A stretch of 64,000 nt of DNA from Benincasa hispida (Eukaryota; Streptophyta; Magnoliopsida; Cucurbitales; Cucurbitaceae): the NCBI RefSeq assembly GCF_009727055.1, contig NC_052359.1, positions 22,038,301 through 22,102,300 of the forward strand. The letters run 5' to 3'. The notes beneath the pieces are model-generated. The model did not search any database. It saw only the letters and a list, made by a program, of their open reading frames with translations, and was not told where the DNA came from. The translations under genes and the position numbers were made by a program. Below, in pieces: positions 43,319-55,010 of this stretch; within the stretch, counting starts at the first letter, position 1, and the number at the start of each line of letters is the position of its first letter.

Positions 43319-45803
43319 TGTAAAACCCGAATCTATCCTCTTACCTGGGCAAGTGGAAAGGAAAATTCTAAGTGGTTTAATAGCCCGAGATAAACAGGTG
43401 AAAATTTAGTAGTATAACCCATGCATTGGCCTTATGCTAAGCATTGGTGTAGTGCCATGTGTTGGCCATGAACATTTGAGAGGTTATTTGGGTATTGAAA
43501 GAGGCTAAAGTGTGGCCGAAAGGAAAGGCTATGCGAGGACAAGCATGCCGCAGCCAATGTCTTGAGAGGTTAGTAAAGTATGTGGTAGCCTCAAGTTGCG
43601 CGGACATGGGCGCTGGGCATTGGGGTTACGTGCGCTGGTTGATCATGTAGTAAATAAGTAGTGCTACACGATAGGGTATATGATCATGTAGCAAATGAGC
43701 AGTGCTACCTGATAGGGTATGCGATCGTATAGTAAGTGAACGGAGCTACACGATGAGGTAGGCGATCGTGTAAGTGGGCGCTGGACGATCGTGTAGCAAA
43801 GCGGGGAGCTAAACGATGCGGTATGCGATCGTGCGATAAAGTGCGGTTCTAGACGATGCGGAAAGTCGTGCTAAACGATAACACTATGCGATGATGCTAT
43901 GTAGCAACGCTATGCGATGGTGCTATGCGATGGGGTTATGCGGCAACAGTACTAGACGATGAGCTAGGCGATGAGACAAACCATGGTGGACGCATGGTGA
44001 AACGTCTTACGTTGCTAAGGCTTGCGGTACATAAGGTTGTTATGCGTTGAGAACATCCGAGGGCATTATAGGCACATAGGACAAGGCTAATAGTATGCGT
44101 TGGAAGATTGTTGATCATAATCCTAGTTGAGCGTATAGGCCAAAGGTAAACCATGTGGGAGAAGAAGGTATGCGGCCAAGGATGTGATGCCTTAAGTTTT
44201 GACTCAAGTGATGCGTTGATAAGGAAACCACGAGTTGGTGATGGCTAACCAAGAAAAAGGACATACACGACCAAGCAATAAGGTCAGGATGAGCCTTGCG
44301 AGCATCTAGCATATGTGACCAAGTTGTATCAATTGGATGCACAAGGTAAGGTTGCATTAATTAGAAATGGCGCAATCGAGGTTTGTGGGTCGCATATGGG
44401 GAAAGATGCTAGGCGGCAATGGCTTGAAGGTTGAAAAGACACCTCAAGGGCGTAGAGATAGGATGGACGCATACACCAAGGGGTGGTGTCGGGACATAGG
44501 AATGTTGCGCCAATTGGATGGACGCATATGCAGTGGGATGGATGCATTTGTGGTCAAATGGACGCATTTGTGGTAGATGGACGCATATGAACGCATTTGT
44601 GGTAGATGGACGCATATGAACGCATTTGTGGTAGATGGACGCATATGAACGCATTTTCGGTAGATGGACGCATTAAGGTAGGATGGGCGTATATGAGGTT
44701 GGATGGACGCATTCAAGGTCGTCATTAGGACATGTGGCTTGTTGGGGAGAAATCTTGGGCCTTAAGCAAATGAGGTGGATGCACAAGAAGACATGCAAAT
44801 TTGAACGTTATGCGTTGGTTAAAGAAGAGGAAGACACCTTGGATTGTGGTGGTCTGAAGATTATGCTAATAGTGTGGGGAAGGGACATTTGGACATGCGG
44901 CCAAAGAAAAGGAGTCGTGCTGGGGAAGATCCTGGACGCCTATAAATAGAGAGGCTTAGAGCATGGAACTTTCACATTTCCACTCGTGCTATTGGAGTAA
45001 AGGCAGAGGAAGAAGATTCGGAGAATAGTGGGAACGCAACCATGTTGGAACGCTGAAAGAGGGAGGAAACTTGCATTGGAAGTGGGAAGATCCAGTGATA
45101 GGCTTAAGCGATAGACTTGTTGCATGTTCCAGCCACCTCGAGCGAGCACTCCGTAGGATGCATCATGCGGCAGACGCACGCCGCATAGCCACCGATCGGC
45201 GAGACGCATGCCCAGGTGCCCACTGTCGTCTGTGCAGGGAACGATCGGCCAGAGCACCCTACTGCCCATTTGCACACACTGACACATACCTTTACCACCC
45301 AAACGCCTCCCAAGTGCGAAATTAACTTCTAAAAAGCTATTTGTAGTAGTATAGCTTATCTGAGAATCAACTTAAGTAGGTAAGCTGGCTGTTATGATTT
45401 TTCTTTAGGATTATGTATGATTAAATTGAGATATTGATGAAATAATGAGTTAACTTGAAATTCTTGGAAAAGGGGAAAGATCCAAAGAACTAGGAAACAG
45501 CCTGGAGGAAATCTCACGGGAGAAACGGTTACGGGCGTGGATCGGTTGGGGAAGCCACCAGAGGTCTGAATAAACTCTAACTCGTCGGACGAGGCTTGGA
45601 TTGTAATAATTGAAAGTCAATAGGGTTTAAGGTAATTTTATAAAATGGCAGGGCTAAGAAATTACATATATTATAAGTTATAGTGCTCTAGTTGTCAGGC
45701 TAATAGAAGTAGAACATCTGATGTCATTAAAGAATAGTATTGGTTGTCTTCACTTCCTCCCCCGGATCTTGGGCAGAAATAAGATTCAGGAGAGGGTGTG
45801 ACA
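43319..45803 (-). mobile_element. Large solo LTR (2485 bp) in the leader of element E
   Basis: Plus-strand ends are TGTAAAACCCG and GGGTGTGACA. GCTCT is duplicated exactly at 43314-43318 and 45804-45808. On the minus strand it starts TGTCACACCCTCTCC. It contains a GATCGT-TAG motif block (43650-43990), a 29-bp minisatellite (44536-44720) and many ATGCG/CGCAT motifs. It has no retroviral coding domain; ORFs up to 120 codons (44940-45302) have no recognisable motifs. Confidence 0.8.
44536..44720. repeat. 29-bp minisatellite
   Basis: The unit contains GGTAGATGGACGCATATG and recurs with TGGTAGATGG starting at 44571, 44600 and 44629, exactly 29 bp apart, with diverged units on both sides. It lies inside the large solo LTR. 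Confidence 0.9.
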
Positions 45804-45808
45804 GCTCT

Positions 45809-46610
45809 ATCGCTGAATAACGTTCCCAGAGTTAAACGATCATTTAGCAACCATCGTGAATTTTTTACTAAGCGATGAAGCCCGAGGTACGCGATCGCCT
45901 AACGCGCTCTACACAATGCACGCCTTACGCGATCGTCTAAATGATTTCACGATGCGACAAAGCCTCATCACTTAAATGATCGCTTAGTGGACGCCTTAGT
46001 ATCGTATACCACGTGATCGTGTAAGTAGTAACTAAGCAATGAGGCTTGCTAACTACATGATCGTCTAGCGCATGCCTTTTACTAAACGATGAGCATTACA
46101 TGCTCCTACTACAATCGTCTATCTCCAGCGCCTACGCGATCGGGCAACCAACGCTACGCGATAGAGTAAACGATTTACCCCATCGCTTAGCATTAGTTAA
46201 ACTATCGTTTAGTAAATACTACAAAATCGTATAGAAAAATCTACACGATCTCTTAGATAAATCCCAACGATCGTTTACCTTAGGCTACATGATACGACCA
46301 ACTCTTGATCTTCTTCCTCGTTGAGAATTGCATCTCCATGCTTCAAAACTTCATCACGAATGACTCAACTAACTCACTCTTTGAATTACAGACTCGATTG
46401 CAAGTTAATTACATCCAAAAAACACAGGGGCCCTTACAAATTAACACTTTGTAATAAAAGAAACCTTTAACCAAAGGCAATTAAACCCGAACACATTCAT
46501 CAACTCCATCCACAAATGCATTTAACAATTAAACACAAATGCAGAAAACCCACCAAGAATGTAAAAGAAGTTCAAAATAGAATTGAAATTTGGAATATCA
46601 GAACAACCTA
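45809..46610 (-). other. Leader of copia element E near the 5' LTR, with a GATCGT-TAG motif block
   Basis: 45820-46290 is filled with variants of CGATCGTTTAGC and CGATCGTCTAGC (about 14 by eye, both strands). The rest is A/T-rich non-coding sequence up to the primer-binding site. The same motif occurs in the LTR of this element (6360-6700 and 46870-47220). Confidence 0.65.
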
Positions 46611-46624
46611 GTTCTGATACCAAT
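46611..46624 (-). other. Primer-binding site of copia element E
   Basis: The minus strand right after the 5' LTR reads ATTGGTATCAGAAC, matching the initiator tRNA-Met primer-binding consensus TGGTATCAGAGC of plant copia elements apart from small changes. Confidence 0.85.
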
Positions 46625-48689
46625 TGAAGGAAATAGAACACGAGGATTTCCATGAGCAACAGAAAGATCATTCCAAATTACAATCATAAACAGAAATATA
46701 TGGTTATGCATTAAATACAGAAATTACAGCATGTCATACATAAGATCAAGGACAAGAGTAACACACTTTTGTCAACTCATCATAAAGCTCCTTGATCACA
46801 AACGCCCAATCACAACAACATCTGAACGCTCGTCCAACACAACCGCTACATGCATGAACACCGCGCACTCGAACTAAGCGATCGCCAAGGTAACGAACAC
46901 CCTAGATACCACGAATGGCCTCCACAGAACCTCGACAGTGTTGAGTTGAGTATGACATCACCAAGAGGGCTACCTTGGTATTCTCTGTGTGAGAATCCAG
47001 AAGGTGGGCTCTATGTGAACTTGGTTTGAGGCAGAAGACTGGAGGAAACATAATCGTGTAAACGATTGAGCAAGTGGGAGATAGAAGAACCTATCGTATA
47101 GATTAATGCCCAATTGTTTAGGAAAAACTAAGCAATCGTCTAGCAAAAACTATGCAATCATTTAGCTCATCGCTTAGCTGAGTGGCTGTCACCTACTAAC
47201 ACTCCACGATCATTTAACTAACTCCAAGTTGTTACTTAGTAAATCCTATTTACTTGACAACTTTTCGTGAGAATTTTTCGAGAGAGGAAATCTCAAAAAC
47301 ACAATTTTCAACCTTACTAAAATTAGGAAAACATTTTTCCTTTTATCTCATAGTTACCATGAAACTACAATAACCTCCCACTCAATTGGTTATTAGAGAA
47401 AAAGAGATAATTATCTAATAATTAATATTATTATAAATATAAATGATAACCAACTTATCATACTATATTTATAACCTATAGTTTTAATATTTCATCTCAT
47501 GAAACATACAAACCATAGCTCTTTTTTCTATTACATGGCACTTAATGTAAATCACATTTACATTAATCCTCCATTAGATGTATCTCACACACCATACCGA
47601 TCATATCATATATAATCGAATTACCTCTTTTCAATTTGAACATTTTAAATCAACACCAAGAACTGATCCTCAACTTGAATCCATTGATCTACCAAGGGGA
47701 CCTTATGAGCCTGTATCTCGAATCTCTAACGATACGTGAATAACTGACTAACTCTTTAGTCAAGGAATCCACCATCCGTTAACTACCAGACACTCTACTA
47801 AAGATCGACGACTGAACTCTCCTTACCACATATATATTATGTGTCCATCTTAACCAATCAGCAGTGCGACAATCCTTCACAGATCGCTCGTAAGTACAGC
47901 TCGGCCAATAACCGTTATGCCCTGTAGTTACATCTAACTCCTTAAGTACCACTGAATCCTCTAATGAACATAAGTCATAGTTCTACTATAACTGAGTCCT
48001 TTCTTCCAAAGAGCAGTTGTGGCCACTATGTTCAAGCCCCAGAATCAGCCCTTAAGGGAGAAATTTGTCTACTTATCCCTGCTTCGGGAAATGAGTGAAT
48101 TCCATCTTGTGTAATGAATTCCCAGTTCCTAGATTAGACAAGTCCCCAAAAAGGTAAGCATGTTGAGTTGGCAATTTGGCCACTCTCACCCATACTAATC
48201 AAAGGACCACCCTCAAAGGCTGAAGTTCCCAAAACACTCAGGATTAAGGTCGTGTCACTTATGGTCGTTTAGGTGAGATGTAAGTCTCAAGTATCAATGG
48301 CATTATATACAAAGTCTAGACATCTTGTGGTCCGATATTGTATAACTCTTTGTATAGGACACCCCTGCTCGCATGTCTCCACATAATGGTCAGGATCTAC
48401 CATCTGTAGTAGTTTACAACACTTGCAAACCTCTATAAAGTGGGTCGTATCTATAATGTCACCAGGATCAAATATCTCACCTTAATCCTTATACTACAAA
48501 CCTATTTAGGTTATCACTTAAGGCATGATTCACTTGTATATCACATATGCATGCTTAAGTTTACATAAGATAACCATGGAGCTTTGTTTATTGGATATGA
48601 GTAAATGTCAAAATACAGTTATTTTATTCATAAAACAATGTGTATCATTACAACGAGACTCTCGGAGAATTAGGATACCAATCCCAACA
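46625..48689 (-). repeat. 5' LTR of copia element E (2065 bp)
   Basis: Plus-strand ends are TGAAGGAAAT and ATCCCAACA. It is uninterrupted and collinear with the split left LTR (6078-10094 plus 36372-36382). A GATCGT-TAG motif cluster lies at 46870-47220. It is followed by ATCAC, which differs by one base from TTCAC before 6078. Confidence 0.9.
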
Positions 48690-49319
48690 ATCACCAAGGA
48701 GTGGGGAGAAAATTTGAGAGAGAGTCGAGTTTGAGAAGAGGGGATCAAGTTTTGGCCTTTTTCGAATGATAAAAACTGGTTTAAAATTGTGTTTCTATCT
48801 CATAGCGTCGCGACGCTACTTACACAACGTTGCGACGCTGTGGCCCCCCTTTTTTTTAAAATAGAAACAAAGACTATCCTAGGAACAAAGAAGTAGAAAT
48901 CAAATCTACAACTAAAACTAATTCTAAAAAAAACGTGTTTTATTTTCTATGTCTGGCTACTTCTAGGAAGGGCAAATTTTTAACGTCGATTGCTCGACGC
49001 GACCCGTCTCTTATGCCTTTCAAGGTACATAAAAATTTTCATATTTCTCTGATCCTCTCTTGGATGAATCTATATAGCCGGGAAGGGCTATAAGAAAACT
49101 CATCCTCTCTCGAGAACCAAATAGGTCGAATTTGACTTTTCTAATATTTGGTAAAAAAAAAAAAAAAAAAAAAAAGAGAGAGAAAAGGAAAGAATTAAAA
49201 GACTTAAATGACCCAAAAGAGTCAAAAGAAAGAAAAGACTCAACAATAGATTCTGACTCTAAAGGAAAATACGAGCAATAATCGAAGATGCAAGAAATTC
49301 CAGGAAAAACTACGGTTCT
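48690..49319 (-). other. Internal non-coding region of gypsy element F
   Basis: No supported ORF. It contains a pair of GCGTCGCGACGC / CGTTGCGACGC segments near 48805-48835, an A-rich tract (49152-49175) and purine-rich sequence resembling 5530-5800. It lies between the E insertion and the gag-like ORF. Confidence 0.45.
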
Positions 49320-50195
49320 AGGCTTGGAAGTCTCTAACTATTTTACTTGAGATTTCTTAAGATGTGGTGAGGGCTCATACTTATCCCTACTTACTTGTTC
49401 TAAAAATGACATGGAATAAACATCATCTGTACTGTCAATCCAAGGAAACTCCTCAATTAGATCGACTTCAGTGCCATAGACGATGGAAGGCTCTGAATGG
49501 TTTTCCAATGTAAGCATAGAGTGTGTAAGCTTAGGTGTTTGATGGACCTCAACTGGCATATGGGCTTGAGTTTCCGGGTGAAACTCAATTGAATCCTGCT
49601 CAAAATCAGAAAATCCATTAGCAAATTCATACATTACTAAATCCAATGTCTTACCTTGATAGGAATTTCGAAGAATCGACGACTCTACTGGATTATCGAT
49701 GTGAATTCTTCCACCGCTTAACTCAGTATTCTTAGAAAATATATCTTCCCAAGACTCCTCGATTCTCCTAACCGAATAGGTAATCTGGGCGACGAGGTCA
49801 CAAAGATTTTGAATGTTGGCTCTGATTTCGTGTCTAGAATAAAACCCATTCTACTAGAAACTTGTTGGTTCTTGAGAAAGATAAGAATGTTCCTGCACAA
49901 ACTCACAAGAGTAGTTAGAAAGTTCATCAACTAAATTTTCTGAGAAATTACTTAAATTGGTAGAAAAATACGGCATTGATGATGGAGTTCGGTCGGACTC
50001 GTCCCAAGTCGGGTAGTACTCGTGTTCAGGACCACGCGAAACTTGTATCTGTTCAGCAAGCACAACTCAAACAAGAGAGGTTAGTTCATTTACTTCACTT
50101 TTAAGCTCACTAAATTCTCTTACCTCTTGTTCTCTTCAATGGGCTGTATACATCGCTTGAAGCACGTAATAGATGTTCATGTTCGCCATATTAAG
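49320..50195 (-). pseudogene. Gypsy element F: gag-like ORF of unknown type
   Basis: The minus strand starts near an ATG at 50186-50195 ('MANMNIYYVLQAMYTAH') and continues with a charged 'REFSELKSEVNELTSLV' stretch. It runs through 'EHEYYPTWDESDRTPSSMPYF' (49960-50030), 'NIQNLCDLVAQITYSVRRIEESWEDIF' (49735-49815) and an acidic C-terminal part (49338-49646, 102 codons) to a stop near 49336. Stops occur near 50140, 50070 and 49855. Position just after the primer-binding region suggests gag or an N-terminal accessory ORF, but I do not recognise the domain. No protease, RT or integrase was found for this element in the window. Confidence 0.5.
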
Positions 50196-50285
50196 ATAAG
50201 TAGACACAAAAAGAAGAAAATATTTTTGGTGTTTTAAAGTTTGCTAGTTAAGTTTAGCTAAGAAAAAGATTAAATGGTTAGTCAT

Positions 50286-50307
50286 TTCCCCGGCAACGAC
50301 ACCATTT
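50286..50307 (-). other. Primer-binding region of gypsy element F
   Basis: The minus strand reads AAATGGTGTCGTTGCCGGGG immediately after the LTR terminus at 50308, the gypsy-type primer-binding motif. Confidence 0.8.
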
Positions 50308-51545
50308 TGTTCAATGTAAAGTAGGTGTCGTTAGTTCTACCTAACCTGAAACAAACAATATTTATAAAGCTCAAACAACAACCTAACTAACTTGTAGTTA
50401 AAGTGGAAGTAAGAGGTCGATCCGCAGGTAAATTTTATTTAATCTTTTCTTTGACCAAGATTAACTATGAAAACTATAAAACGGGGGTTTTTTTATTAAA
50501 ACAAGAAACATGCTAAAAATCAAGAGATAAAGGATAGTTGTAATCAAGTTTAGAACAATCGTGCTTCTAATCCAAGTTAGACATTCATTATAATTCTTAT
50601 CATTAAATTCTAAAAATTTAATTCACAATCGGATTAAGCACGCAACTACTTACTTAATCTAGATTAAACTAGTCTCTACAAAGGCAGACAAATAGCACAA
50701 CCTGGTCAAGAAAGCGTCCTAATCAACGATTAAGGTAGGATAGCCCTAACCTTATTCTATCTACATGTTTCTAGCTCTATAGGGTTCTTTAGCGGTCAAA
50801 TAGAAGAGAAAACACGTGTATTAAGTTCTAAGATTCAATTGCGTCAATTAATTGTTAAGATAGCTTTCTCAATTAACCAAATTTTCTCCAAATCTAATAA
50901 TTAGTGCATCCTAGGTAAGTCAGCCATTAAACACACAATTATTATTGCCTCTTGGAGATCTTGGCTAGACATTCTATCGAACACATTAAAAACAAAGTAT
51001 TCAATCATGAGTGAATGTGACAAAACCAAGCATCTAGGCTAAACATGCTCAAGATAGAGATCATTCAACATGTTTTAAGAATTAAAATCATATTCAAGAA
51101 TGCTCAAACTCAGAATGCTAATGATAAAGAAAGTAGAAAAACTCAAAAGAATTTGCATGAACTCTTGAAATAGAAACAAGATTGAATTACTTCACAAATC
51201 TATAGAGAAATTCATGAAGAATTACAAGTTATTGATTACAATTCAAAAAAAAATCAAAATCTAACCTAAATAGGAAAGAAAATTAACATAGAAACTAATT
51301 GATACAGAGAGAAATTCCAACCACCGTTGAAACTGTGCTCCCCCTCCTTTGCAAAAATGAAAGAGAAACAATTTATACTTGTAGGGTAGCATCATGACAC
51401 TGAAGCAAGCGTTGCAATGCTAAATCGCAAAAATCCAAGAAACATTGTACTTGAGACATGACGTTGGTGCTTGACGTTGCATTACGTGAAGTGCGCTCGC
51501 GTATGATGAATCGCGCCAAAATTCAAAAATTGCAATGCTATGGGG
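50308..51545 (-). repeat. 5' LTR of gypsy element F, first part
   Basis: It starts TGTTCAATG on the plus strand, next to the primer-binding region. A TATA-like TATAAATT lies on the minus strand near 51371-51380. It appears to be interrupted near 51545 by an ATGCG-rich LTR (to about 53690) and to resume at about 53690-54013, where GCGTTGC motifs reappear and the block ends CCTAACA. The exact inner boundaries are not determined. Confidence 0.5.
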
Positions 51546-53690
51546 AGCGTTGCAACGTAATGACATGCAGAAATGTATGTCATCTAACGCCTTTTTCTTA
51601 GAATTATGAAGGTCGTTAAGCAGAATATGCGACAATCATGATAGGAATTCACGAGAACATGAGCTTGCGGCGATCAGCATGTTGAATCTCAACTAACCCA
51701 TTATTTTGCATTATTATGCGTTCAATGTTCTATTTTTATAGCTAAAACAAGAAGTGGACGCAAACGCGGAAACCAAACCACCGCATAGACGATTGCATGC
51801 AGAGAAACTCTCCATCACAAAGGCAAATGCGTCGATCAACGCATGGATGTTATGGTAATCAGTCGTATGCGTCCATCGCATGAGAGTTGCGTTCGTCAAG
51901 CGATTGCGGTCATCGTGTAGAATTGCGGTATTAAGCGAATGCGGTCATTGAATGATTGTGGCTATGCGATAACGCATACTAATGGGATCAATGCAAGGTT
52001 GGTGGAATGAACGCATCAATGCATCTACTTCGAGAAAATCAAAAGATGATGTTGACCTTTCACCTACCACGCCGTTAGCGGTAGAGGTTCAGAAAAAGAC
52101 TAACGTGTCGAATGTCAGACTCAGAGTAGTCCATTAATGTTGTCGGCGATCCAAGCTTTACAAATAGAAGCCGATGAGCAGAAATTCAAGTTATCTGGGG
52201 ATTTTCCTCGTGATCCAGACAAAATGTGTGAGAAGACGCTTGAGAGTTCTTCACCTCCTTCATCCAATAGAGCCCTTCGATCAAGTAACTCTCGGAAGAT
52301 TAGCTCCACTGCCCATCCACGAGCCAACTCGAGGCAGCCTATGACACGGACATCCGTTTGGGAAGCAAGTCTTTCTTCCAGCGTCATCTCTTCATTTCGT
52401 TCCTACTTGGTTTATATTGTATTGTAATGGACATTTTTGTGGATTAGGAATTAATCACAATTGGATTTTTCATGCATTTCTCTGTTCCTTCGCATCCATC
52501 TCCATTCTTTCTCTTTGCTTTAGCATTTATCTTTCATTGCAACACTCTAGTGGATTGCTTGGGTATTGCATACTTAGTCATAAGGTGGATTGAAGAGATA
52601 TTAAGCAATGTAGCGACCACCGAGAGGTGTGCGTTGTGTGAGTGTTGGGATAACCTTATTTGCTTAGTGTGAAGGTGCGCACATGCCTGTCTATAGGCTA
52701 AATGGTCTACTTGCCTTGTCTTATGAATAGAGTCAGCAACTACCACAATAGACATTCGCGGTTGAGGTAAGTGGTTGATCGCAATTAAGTTAATTATGCA
52801 TTGTTCACTAAGGGAAGGAACAACTCTTAGGTCAGCAAAGGAGTTCATGGCATTGAGCGCGTTACCTTGTCCTCAGGTGAGTGTGTTCAATTCATCATTA
52901 AGCTACATTGGGAGATAGTCTAAAACATAATCTAAGACTTGGGAGAGCGGATTGAACGCATGTAGCAAGAATGGGAATCTTAGAGAAAGCTCTCGTTTTG
53001 CATCAACACATGTATCCGACACCTACAAGATTAGAATTTACATTGCGTCCAAAAAGTAGGAATAAGGGGTTATGCGGCAAAGCCAGCTGCTACATCGGCG
53101 GGCACGTATGATAGCTGGTTATGGAGGTCTAGGCAGCATAGGCTTCTCGGCAAGTATCCAGCGACTACAGCTGCATGTACTGTCCTAGAGTTAGGTTCGT
53201 AGTGTGTGTAGCTGATTGCTGGCTTGCATTGACTAAGGTTGCCCTTAGCGGTCATTCTTAAGGGTTGCAATGAAATCATCTCCACATTTTATCTATTTTC
53301 CCATTCATCTATTTCATGCCAAGAGTTGTCGTATCTCTACCTCTCATGCATATTCTCATTGCGTTGTCTGTTAGATAGGAGTAGGAGTAGGGTTAACTTA
53401 GCAACCTCCCTTCCATTCTTTTATTTAAACCGCCGCATGCACATCACCGCATACATATAGCTACAAGTCCCTATGTTCGACCTCGGATTACTCGAGAAAC
53501 TTGCGTTCACGTTATACTTGGCATGAGAGCAAGAAAACTTGTGACAGGATGCATGGTCATCGCATACATTTGTTGGCGCATATTCATTCCAATGCATGAC
53601 CATCGACGCATGACTAACAACGCATATCTTAAAAACGTCCATCGCATACCGAGTCCAAAGGATTTTAGTTGTCGAGTAAATTTGACTTCT
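51546..53690 (+). repeat. ATGCG-rich gypsy LTR-like block, probably a degraded solo LTR
   Basis: The plus strand shows the family U5-like signature 'TCCCTATGTTCGACC' and 'GAGAAACTTGCG' near 53467-53508, as in the solo LTR at 59308-60978, and dense ATGCG/CGCAT motifs. I could not find matching terminal repeats or a target-site duplication, so ends are approximate. ORFs on both strands (52121-52848) have no recognisable domain. Confidence 0.45.
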
Positions 53691-54013
53691 AATTTCCCGT
53701 CACCACAACGATGCCCTGTTTTGCAACAGAAGTGAACGTTATGTCTTCAAGCGTTGCTCGACGCTTCTCCTAGGGTCGTGATGCTGAAACTCGATGGTGA
53801 AACTTGATACATGATAGCATTTTGGTAATTTTTTGATTCTTTTCAATTTGTTGATTTTGGTTGTCATTTTTTTATCCTTTTGGCCCAATTTTCTCTTAAT
53901 GACTTCTAAACGCCTCGGGGACCGTTTTACCTACAAAATTAGCATTTAAAGCAAAAAATAACACTATTTTGGGAAAATTAACATAGAAAATATACATCCT
54001 TTAAAAACCTAAC
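53691..54013 (-). repeat. 5' LTR of gypsy element F, distal part (tentative)
   Basis: GCGTTGCTCGACGC-type motifs near 53752-53765 link this block to F sequence near 48805 and 48985. The plus-strand end ACCTAACA at 54013 would be the outer LTR terminus. No duplication could be identified. Confidence 0.35.
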
Positions 54014-55010
54014 ACTGTACTTACGAGCAATTTGTGAAGGGTCCATGTATTGTTGATTGATTATATCCAATGGACATAGAAATATATCTATAGTGCGAAA
54101 AGTGCAGCCGTTGATCTTTAGTAGAGTGATCAGCAGTTAATGAAGGTTGATTAGTTTAATTAAAGAGTTTAATTAATTAATCAAGTATCATTGGAGCTTC
54201 AATCTATAAGTCCATAAGGTCCCATTGTTAGCTCAATAAGAATTAATGAGAATCAAATTAATTTTCGATTAATTTGAATTGTTCAAATTAATTATATAAG
54301 ATATAATATATATAATGTATATGATACATTATAAAATAAAGTTTTAAGGAGAGAAATAAATATTTGAATATGATTCAAATTATATAAATATGATTCATAT
54401 GAAAACTATAGATTAAAATAATTATGAATATGATTCGTATTAATACTATAGGTTATATGAGAGAGTAATAAATTATAGATTATATTATATATCATATAAT
54501 ATAAATATAGGTTATATGTTATATATGATATATCATATAGTTTAATGTTTATATATATATTAAGTTAGTTAATATATATATTATGATTATGAAATTAAAA
54601 TTCAAAATTTTGAAAAAATAAAAAGGGGAGGGAGTTATTTTTTAATAACTCCCTCAACCCCCCTCTATCATATACGTGAAACATAAATTGTAAAGAGATG
54701 AACTTCAACTGCTTCATCTTCATCCTTTATCTTTCTACAAGATTTCTTTCTGTATTTTTTTCTCTCAATTAAAATTTCCTCTGTCACAAAATTAAAATGC
54801 AAACCCACGTAACTCTATGTGGTTCTCACTTTGAGAATAACGAGGATGAACTTATGGTGGTACCTAAAGGAGATCTTATTGTGTTCGAGGACTTGCTACG
54901 AAGTTCCATTCGTGTTAGGGAGAAGAAGTTCAGTTCGTAATACTTAGTTGTGGCAAAGAAAAACAAAGAAGAAAAAATCTTCAAGGGTAACCCTCTCGAT
55001 CGTTTTTCCC
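54014..55010 (+). repeat. Old copia LTR fragment, plus orientation
   Basis: 54035-54300 parallels the copia LTR around 1030-1290 (AAGG..., 'ATGGACATA', 'AATATATCTA', 'GTGCA', 'CATTGGAGC', 'AGTCCATAAGGTC'). The following 54300-54600 is an A/T-rich ATATAT stretch, and 54790-55010 has a leader-like end. The 5' part of the LTR is missing. It is more diverged than the others here. Confidence 0.6.

Noticed and set aside
44571..44720. 29-bp repeats of CRISPR-like unit length
   Set aside because: No spacers; a minisatellite inside an LTR in plant DNA.
44940..45302. 120-codon minus ORF in the large solo LTR
   Set aside because: No domain, overlapping ORFs on the other strand, and location within an LTR.
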